Part shown: positions 59,520 to 64,000 of the stretch, piece by piece
How the letters are laid out: the number at the start of each line of letters is the position of its first letter
Position numbering within the stretch: position 1 is the first letter of the stretch
NCBI RefSeq assembly: GCF_000091305.1
Contig: NC_013929.1
Location: 7,750,001-7,814,000, forward strand
Origin: Streptomyces scabiei 87.22
GTDB taxonomy: Bacteria > Actinomycetota > Actinomycetes > Streptomycetales > Streptomycetaceae
Direction of reading: 5' to 3'
Length of the DNA: 64,000 nucleotides
Program-made: the position numbers and the translations under genes
The notes under the pieces: model-generated
Seen by the model: only the letters and a program-made list of their open reading frames with translations
Told to the model about the DNA's origin: nothing
The model's database searches: none

Positions 59520-59551
59520 CCCCGTCTTCCGTACGCCTGTTGGGAGCCGCA

Positions 59552-61549
59552 ATGACGCACCTCCGTAGCAAGCGCTTACCGCACCGTGGCGGAGCCCTGG
59601 CCGCCGTCACCGCCCTGCTGGCCTCGTCCGTGGCCGGCGCGCTCACCCCGGCCGAGGCCGCGACCCCGGCCGGGACCGCCTCCGCCCAGGCGGCGCCCCG
59701 CTGGAGCGACCGGCCGCACGGCTTCGCCTCCCTCGACGGCGGCACCACCGGGGGCGCCGGCGGCAAGGTCGTGACCGTCACCGACCAGGCCGCGCTGGCG
59801 CGGTACGCGTCCGCCGAGGAGCCCTACGTCATCCGGGTGGCCGGGTCCATCGACGTGGCGCCCTTCGGCTCGGACATCGACGTGGCCTCGGACAAGACGA
59901 TCATCGGGGTCGGCGACACCGGTGAGATCGTCCACGGCGAACTGCACCTGAACCCCGGCACCAGCAACGTCATCATCCGCAACCTGACGATCCGGGACTC
60001 CTACGTCGAGGGCGACTGGGACGGCAAGACCACCGACTTCGACGCGATCCAGATGGACTCCGCCGACCATATCTGGATCGACCACAACCGTTTCGAGCAC
60101 ATGGGCGACGGGCTGCTCGACATCCGCAAGGACAGCCGGTACGTCACCGTCTCCCACAACCAGTTCAGGAACCACAACAAGGCCCTCGGCATCGGCTGGA
60201 CGACGAACGTCCGGACCGAGATCACCATCGACCACAACTGGTTCACCGGCACCAAACAGCGCAACCCCTCCGCCGACAACTGCGCCTACGCGCACCTCTA
60301 CAACAACTACCTCTCGGCGCAGGTGGCCGACGGCGACCCGGTGTGGACGTACGGGAACTGGGCGCGCGGCCGCACGAAGATGGTCATCGAGAACAGCTAC
60401 TACGACGGGGTCCAGCACCCCTACCAGGCCGACGCCACCGCCGAGCTGGTGCAACGTGGGTCGATCCTGAAGAACGCCGGCGGGCGGCAGGACGCCTGGG
60501 GCGACGCCTTCCGGCCGAGGGACTTCTACCGCTACCGGCTCGACCCGGCCGCCGCCGTGCCCGCGCTGGTCACCCGGTTCTCCGGCCCGCAGAAGACGCT
60601 CGGCACGGACACCGTGCTGAACGTCCCCGGCGACTACGCGAGCGTGCAGGCCGCCGTGGACGCGGTGCCCGCCGGCAACGACGGCACGGTCACGATCCGC
60701 ATCGCGCCCGGCACCTACCGCGCCAAGGTCCTGATCCCGGCGGACAGGCCGAACCTGGTGCTGCGCGGCACCGGACGGGACCGCTCGGACACCGTCCTCG
60801 TCTTCGACACGCCCGCCGAGTACGGCGGCTCCAACGGCAGCGCCACCGTGCGGATCCTCGCCAGTGACGTGACCGCCCGCAACCTCACCTTCAGCAACGA
60901 CTTCGACGAGGCCGCGCACGAGCTGAAGGGCGAGCAGGCCCTCGCGATGAAGACCACCGGCGACCGGATCGTCTTCGAGAACACGGCCTTCCTGGGCAAC
61001 CAGGACACGCTGATGACCGACAGCCCCAAGCTCGACGTCGTCAGCCGCGTCTACATCCGTGACTCGTACATCGAGGGCGATGTCGACTTCCTCTACGGCC
61101 GGGCCACCACCGTCGTCGAGCGCTCCCTGATCAAGGCGCTCAACAGGGGCTCGGACAGCAACAACGGCTACATCACGGCCGCCTCGACCTGGAAGGACAA
61201 CCCTTACGGGTTCCTGATCACCCGGTCGAAGGTCGTCAGCGACGCGCCCTCCGGGACGTACCACCTCGGCAGGCCCTGGCACCCGGGCGGCGAGCCGGAC
61301 GCCGTCGCCCAGGTGCTGTTCCGGGAGACCGAACTGCCCGCCGCGGTCAAGTCCTCGCCGTGGACGGACATGAGCGGCTTCTCCTGGAAGGACGCGCGGT
61401 TCACGGAGTACCGGACGTACGGGCCGGGATCGGGTGTCACCGCCGACCGGCCGCAGCTCGACCGCGCCGACGCATCGACTCACACGGTCACCCAGTACCT
61501 CGCGGGGAAGGACGGCTGGGCACCGCACCGCGGTCGCACCGGCCACTGA
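59552..61549 (+). CDS. Secreted pectate lyase-pectinesterase fusion (PL1-CE8)
   Basis: This 665-residue exported protein joins two pectin enzymes. After a signal peptide (GGALAAVTALLASSVAGALTPAEA) comes a PL1 pectate lyase (about 45-340): IIRNLTIRDSYVEGDWDG, DHIWIDHNRFEHMGDGLLDIRKDS, EITIDHNWFTGTKQRNP. From about 350 is a CE8 pectinesterase: DYASVQAAVDAVPAGN, catalytic NQDTL, YIEGDVDFLYGRA and LGRPWHPGG. Having demethylation and cleavage in one chain lets methylated pectin be made accessible and cut. TGGGAG precedes ATG 59552. Confidence 0.95.
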   Translation: MTHLRSKRLPHRGGALAAVTALLASSVAGALTPAEAATPAGTASAQAAPRWSDRPHGFASLDGGTTGGAGGKVVTVTDQAALARYASAEEPYVIRVAGSIDVAPFGSDIDVASDKTIIGVGDTGEIVHGELHLNPGTSNVIIRNLTIRDSYVEGDWDGKTTDFDAIQMDSADHIWIDHNRFEHMGDGLLDIRKDSRYVTVSHNQFRNHNKALGIGWTTNVRTEITIDHNWFTGTKQRNPSADNCAYAHLYNNYLSAQVADGDPVWTYGNWARGRTKMVIENSYYDGVQHPYQADATAELVQRGSILKNAGGRQDAWGDAFRPRDFYRYRLDPAAAVPALVTRFSGPQKTLGTDTVLNVPGDYASVQAAVDAVPAGNDGTVTIRIAPGTYRAKVLIPADRPNLVLRGTGRDRSDTVLVFDTPAEYGGSNGSATVRILASDVTARNLTFSNDFDEAAHELKGEQALAMKTTGDRIVFENTAFLGNQDTLMTDSPKLDVVSRVYIRDSYIEGDVDFLYGRATTVVERSLIKALNRGSDSNNGYITAASTWKDNPYGFLITRSKVVSDAPSGTYHLGRPWHPGGEPDAVAQVLFRETELPAAVKSSPWTDMSGFSWKDARFTEYRTYGPGSGVTADRPQLDRADASTHTVTQYLAGKDGWAPHRGRTGH

Positions 61550-61620
61550 GTCCCGCCCCGGAGACAGCACGCACCGCCACAACTTCATCACCCTCGTATC
61601 CAGAAGAAGAGAGCCCTTCC

Positions 61621-62964
61621 ATGAAGATCAGCATGCGCAGAAGCAGGCGCGCCGCCGCGGCCGTCGCCCTCGGATCCGTCCTCGCCCTGACCGCCACCGC
61701 CTGCGGTGACGACGGCAGCGGCACCGGCGGGGACAAGGGCTCCGAGGGCAGCGGCAAGGGCGAGATCGTCTTCTGGGACAACAACGGCGGTGTCCGCACC
61801 GAGATCTGGAAGGAGGTCATCGCCGACTTCGAGAAGGCCAACCCGGACATCGACGTCCAGTACGTCGGGATCGCCTCCACGGAGTACCAGTCCAAGGTGG
61901 ACACGGCCATCCAGGGCGGCGGCCTGCCGGACGTCGGCGGTATCGGCGCGGCCATGGCCGCGGGATTCGCCGCGCAGGGCGCGCTGGAGCCGCTCGACGG
62001 CCGGCTCTCCAAGTCCTCCCTGAGCGGCAAGCTCAACGAGTCGATGGTCGAGTCGCTGAAGTCCGCCGGCGGCGGCGACGCCCTCTACTCGATCCCGACC
62101 TCCGCCAACAACGGTGTCCTCTACTACCGCACGGACCTGTTCAAGGCGGCGGGCCTGCCCGAGCCGACCGACTGGGACAAGTTCTACGACGCCGCCGAGA
62201 AGCTCACCGACAAGGACAAGAACAAGTTCGGCTACACCATCCGCGGCGGCGCCGGCTCCATCGCGCAGGCGCTGGACGCCATGTACGGGCAGTCGGGGAT
62301 CACCTCGTTCTGGGACGCGAGCGGTGAGAAGACCACCGTGAACGACCCGAAGAACGTGGCGGCCCTGGAGAAGTACGTCGGCCTCTACAAGAAGGTCACG
62401 CCCGCGGCCGACCTCAACAACGACTTCACCAAGATGGTCGCGCAGTTCGACTCCGGCACGATCGGGATGCTCAACCACAACCTGGGCTCCTACCAGGACC
62501 ATGTGAAGGCGTTCGGCGACAAGTTCCGCGGCATCCCGCAGCCGACCGGGCCCGGTGGCAAGCGGGTCCAGGTGTCCAACCCGGTCGACGGGCTCGGTGT
62601 GTTCAAGAGCTCCAAGAACAAGGACGCCGCCTGGAAGTTCATCGAGTTCGCCACCTCGCGCGAGGAGAACTCGAAGTTCAACAAGTCGGCCGGGCAGGTG
62701 CCGTCGAACAACGACGCCGCGAAGGACACGTGGATCGCGGAGGCCGAGCCGACCAAGCTGGCCGCCGCCGCGCTGACCGACGGGTCGACGACGATCGTGC
62801 AGCTGCCGTACTACCTGCCGGACTGGAACACGATCTCGAAGGCCGACAACGAGCCGGCCTTCCAGAAGGTGATGGACGGGAAGAGCACGGCGAAGGAGTT
62901 CCTGGACACGATGGCCGAGCAGCTGAACGAGGCGCAGGCCGAGTGGAACGAGCAGAAGGGCTGA
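61621..62964 (+). CDS. Carbohydrate ABC substrate-binding lipoprotein
   Basis: This 447-residue lipoprotein (lipobox LTATAC near residue 26) is of the family 1 sugar-binding type: GEIVFWDNNGGVRTEIWKEVIADFEKANPDIDVQYVGIAS, PDVGGIGAAMAAGF, YSIPTSANNGVLYYRTDLF. It follows the pectin lyase-esterase gene by 71 bases and probably feeds the permease pair at 53723-55578, six to seven genes upstream. The likely ligands are pectin or rhamnogalacturonan fragments. Confidence 0.93.
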   Translation: MKISMRRSRRAAAAVALGSVLALTATACGDDGSGTGGDKGSEGSGKGEIVFWDNNGGVRTEIWKEVIADFEKANPDIDVQYVGIASTEYQSKVDTAIQGGGLPDVGGIGAAMAAGFAAQGALEPLDGRLSKSSLSGKLNESMVESLKSAGGGDALYSIPTSANNGVLYYRTDLFKAAGLPEPTDWDKFYDAAEKLTDKDKNKFGYTIRGGAGSIAQALDAMYGQSGITSFWDASGEKTTVNDPKNVAALEKYVGLYKKVTPAADLNNDFTKMVAQFDSGTIGMLNHNLGSYQDHVKAFGDKFRGIPQPTGPGGKRVQVSNPVDGLGVFKSSKNKDAAWKFIEFATSREENSKFNKSAGQVPSNNDAAKDTWIAEAEPTKLAAAALTDGSTTIVQLPYYLPDWNTISKADNEPAFQKVMDGKSTAKEFLDTMAEQLNEAQAEWNEQKG

Positions 62965-62985
62965 CAGCTCGGGCCGGTCGTCCGT

Positions 62986-63076
62986 GGCCGGCCGCAGGTT
63001 CGTCGCGGCCGGCCGCGCCCACGCGGCGGAGCCGCACATGTGACAGTCCCCGCGCCCCCGAGAACGGGGCGCGGGG
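62986..63076. terminator. Two hairpins between binding-protein and esterase genes
   Basis: GGCCGGCCGC/GCGGCCGGCC (62986-62995 and 63005-63014) is followed by CCCCGCGCCCC/GGGGCGCGGGG (63048-63058 and 63066-63076). Either could reduce read-through into the esterase gene. Confidence 0.72.
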
Positions 63077-63099
63077 CCCTACTGGAAAGGCACCCGCAC

Positions 63100-63906
63100 G
63101 TGTCCCTCACCCGTAGACAGGTCACCACCGCGGCGCTCGCCGCCGTTCCCCTCACCGTCGCGGCCACGGGCCCCGCGTCCGCCGCGGCCCCGTTCCACCG
63201 CCCCCGCCGCGAACGCACCCTCTACATCGCCGGTGACTCCACCGCCGCGCAGAAGTACGCCGACGCCGCCCCCGAGACGGGGTGGGGCATGGCGCTCCCG
63301 TTCTTCCTCGCCCCGGGGCTGAAGGTCGCCAACCACGCGGTGAACGGCCGCAGTTCCAAGAGCTTCATCGACGAGGGGCGGCTGGACGTCGTCCTCGCCG
63401 CGATCAGGCCCGGGGACCTCCTCCTCGTCCAGTTCGGGCACAACGACTCCAAGATCGCCGACCCCACGCGCTACACCGAGCCCTGGACGACCTACCAGGA
63501 GCATCTGCTCCGCTACCTGGACGGTGCCCGGGACCGGGGAGCCCGGCCGGTGCTCGCGACCTCCGTCGAGCGCAGGAAGTTCGACGCGGCCGGCAAGGCC
63601 GTGCCCACGCACGGCGACTACCCGGCGGCGGCGATCGCGCTCGCCGCGCAGGAGGGTGTCCCGCTGCTCGACATCCAGGCACTGTCCCTCGCGCTGTGGC
63701 AGAAGCTCGGCGTCGAGGAGACCAAGAAGTACTTCAACTGGACCGCGACCGAGCAGGACAACACGCACTTCAACCCGCCCGGCGCCATCGCCGTGGCACG
63801 GCTGGTCGCCTCCGAGCTGCTGCGCCGCCGGGTCCTGTCGCGGCTCGACGTGCGCCGGCTGGTCGAGGTGATCCCGGAGTCCTGGATCACCTGGCCCGAG
63901 GCGTAG
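63100..63906 (+). CDS. Secreted rhamnogalacturonan acetylesterase (SGNH/GDSL, CE12-like)
   Basis: This 268-residue exported esterase removes acetyl groups from rhamnogalacturonan. The Tat-like signal is TRRQVTTAALAAVPLTVAATGPASAAA. The four SGNH blocks are visible: IAGDSTAAQKY with the catalytic Ser, VNGRSSKSFIDEG, FGHNDSK, and DNTHFN with the catalytic Asp and His. GTG 63100 with GGAAAGG nine bases upstream is chosen over an earlier GTG at 63040 lying in terminator sequence. Confidence 0.92.
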   Translation: MSLTRRQVTTAALAAVPLTVAATGPASAAAPFHRPRRERTLYIAGDSTAAQKYADAAPETGWGMALPFFLAPGLKVANHAVNGRSSKSFIDEGRLDVVLAAIRPGDLLLVQFGHNDSKIADPTRYTEPWTTYQEHLLRYLDGARDRGARPVLATSVERRKFDAAGKAVPTHGDYPAAAIALAAQEGVPLLDIQALSLALWQKLGVEETKKYFNWTATEQDNTHFNPPGAIAVARLVASELLRRRVLSRLDVRRLVEVIPESWITWPEA

Positions 63907-63972
63907 CAGCACCCAGCGCTGTCCCGAGAACTTTCCTCATCCCCTCGCTCCGCTCCGAAAGGAACCGCATCC

Positions 63973-64000
63973 ATGCGTCCCCGTATCTGGCATGCCCATG
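63973..64000 (+). CDS. Start of a further gene, cut by window edge
   Basis: ATG 63973 with AAAGGAA upstream opens a frame reading MRPRIWHAH to the window end. Only nine codons are visible, so nothing can be said of its function beyond the likelihood that it continues the pectin cluster. Confidence 0.5.

Noticed and set aside
58034..59551. 1171-residue frame apparently joining an upstream region to the pectate lyase
   Set aside because: The part before 59552 is an out-of-frame reading of the GH43 gene, rich in Arg/Pro/Gly. The lyase has its own start, ribosome site and signal peptide.

Overview
The window is chromosomal DNA from a Streptomyces or a very close relative. The DNA is very GC-rich, genes use GTG and TTG starts beside ATG, and many genes are coupled through ATGA or GTGA overlaps. 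The gene set is also typical of streptomycetes: an actinobacterial-type dapD, CtaA and CtaB beside a transketolase, the sufR-B-D-Rieske-C-S-U-T order, and many secreted Tat proteins and lipoproteins. No rRNA, conventional tRNA, insertion sequence or CRISPR array was found.

Positions 1-26600 are mostly housekeeping. A truncated transketolase is divergent from ctaB (heme O synthase). Two conserved proteins, an amidohydrolase and a nucleotidyltransferase follow. On the minus strand are ctaA (heme A synthase), a drug-type ABC exporter and an AAC(3)-family acetyltransferase. The complete Fe-S assembly operon (8314-14904) is led by its repressor SufR, and a candidate SufR operator overlaps the sufR start codon. 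After a strong two-way terminator come an AbfB-domain membrane protein, an SMR efflux pump with a TetR regulator, dapD, a small exported protein, a SigE-family sigma factor with a membrane partner, a DapA paralogue, holin-like/DUF3618 and YihY membrane proteins, and small regulators.

Positions 26600-38100 hold a secreted nuclease, a Tat-exported PhoX-type phosphatase with candidate PHO boxes, and the most notable locus. This is a Ro60/TROVE gene preceded by two tandem non-coding RNAs. Each RNA has a T-arm placed before a D-arm, so it is a circularly permuted tRNA-like module, framed by two shared strand motifs. I read these as paired bacterial Y RNAs with their Ro60 protein. ACC deaminase with a GntR regulator and a two-domain TerD protein follow.

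Positions 38200-64000 are a carbohydrate region. A polyol-type ABC importer (its binding-protein gene frameshifted into the permease gene), a sugar-alcohol dehydrogenase and a DeoR regulator lie beside uronate dehydrogenase and 5-dehydro-4-deoxyglucarate dehydratase, two steps of oxidative galacturonate breakdown. A GntR-headed pectin and hemicellulose cluster follows: aldolase, IlvD/Edd dehydratase, two permeases, Gfo/Idh/MocA oxidoreductase, PmoA-like protein, GH43 enzyme, a pectate lyase-pectinesterase fusion, a binding lipoprotein and a rhamnogalacturonan acetylesterase. The secreted enzymes would cut and deacetylate pectin, the ABC systems import fragments, and the cytoplasmic enzymes oxidise and dehydrate the acid sugars. 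No ATPase gene lies with either importer, so a shared ATPase such as MsiK is assumed.
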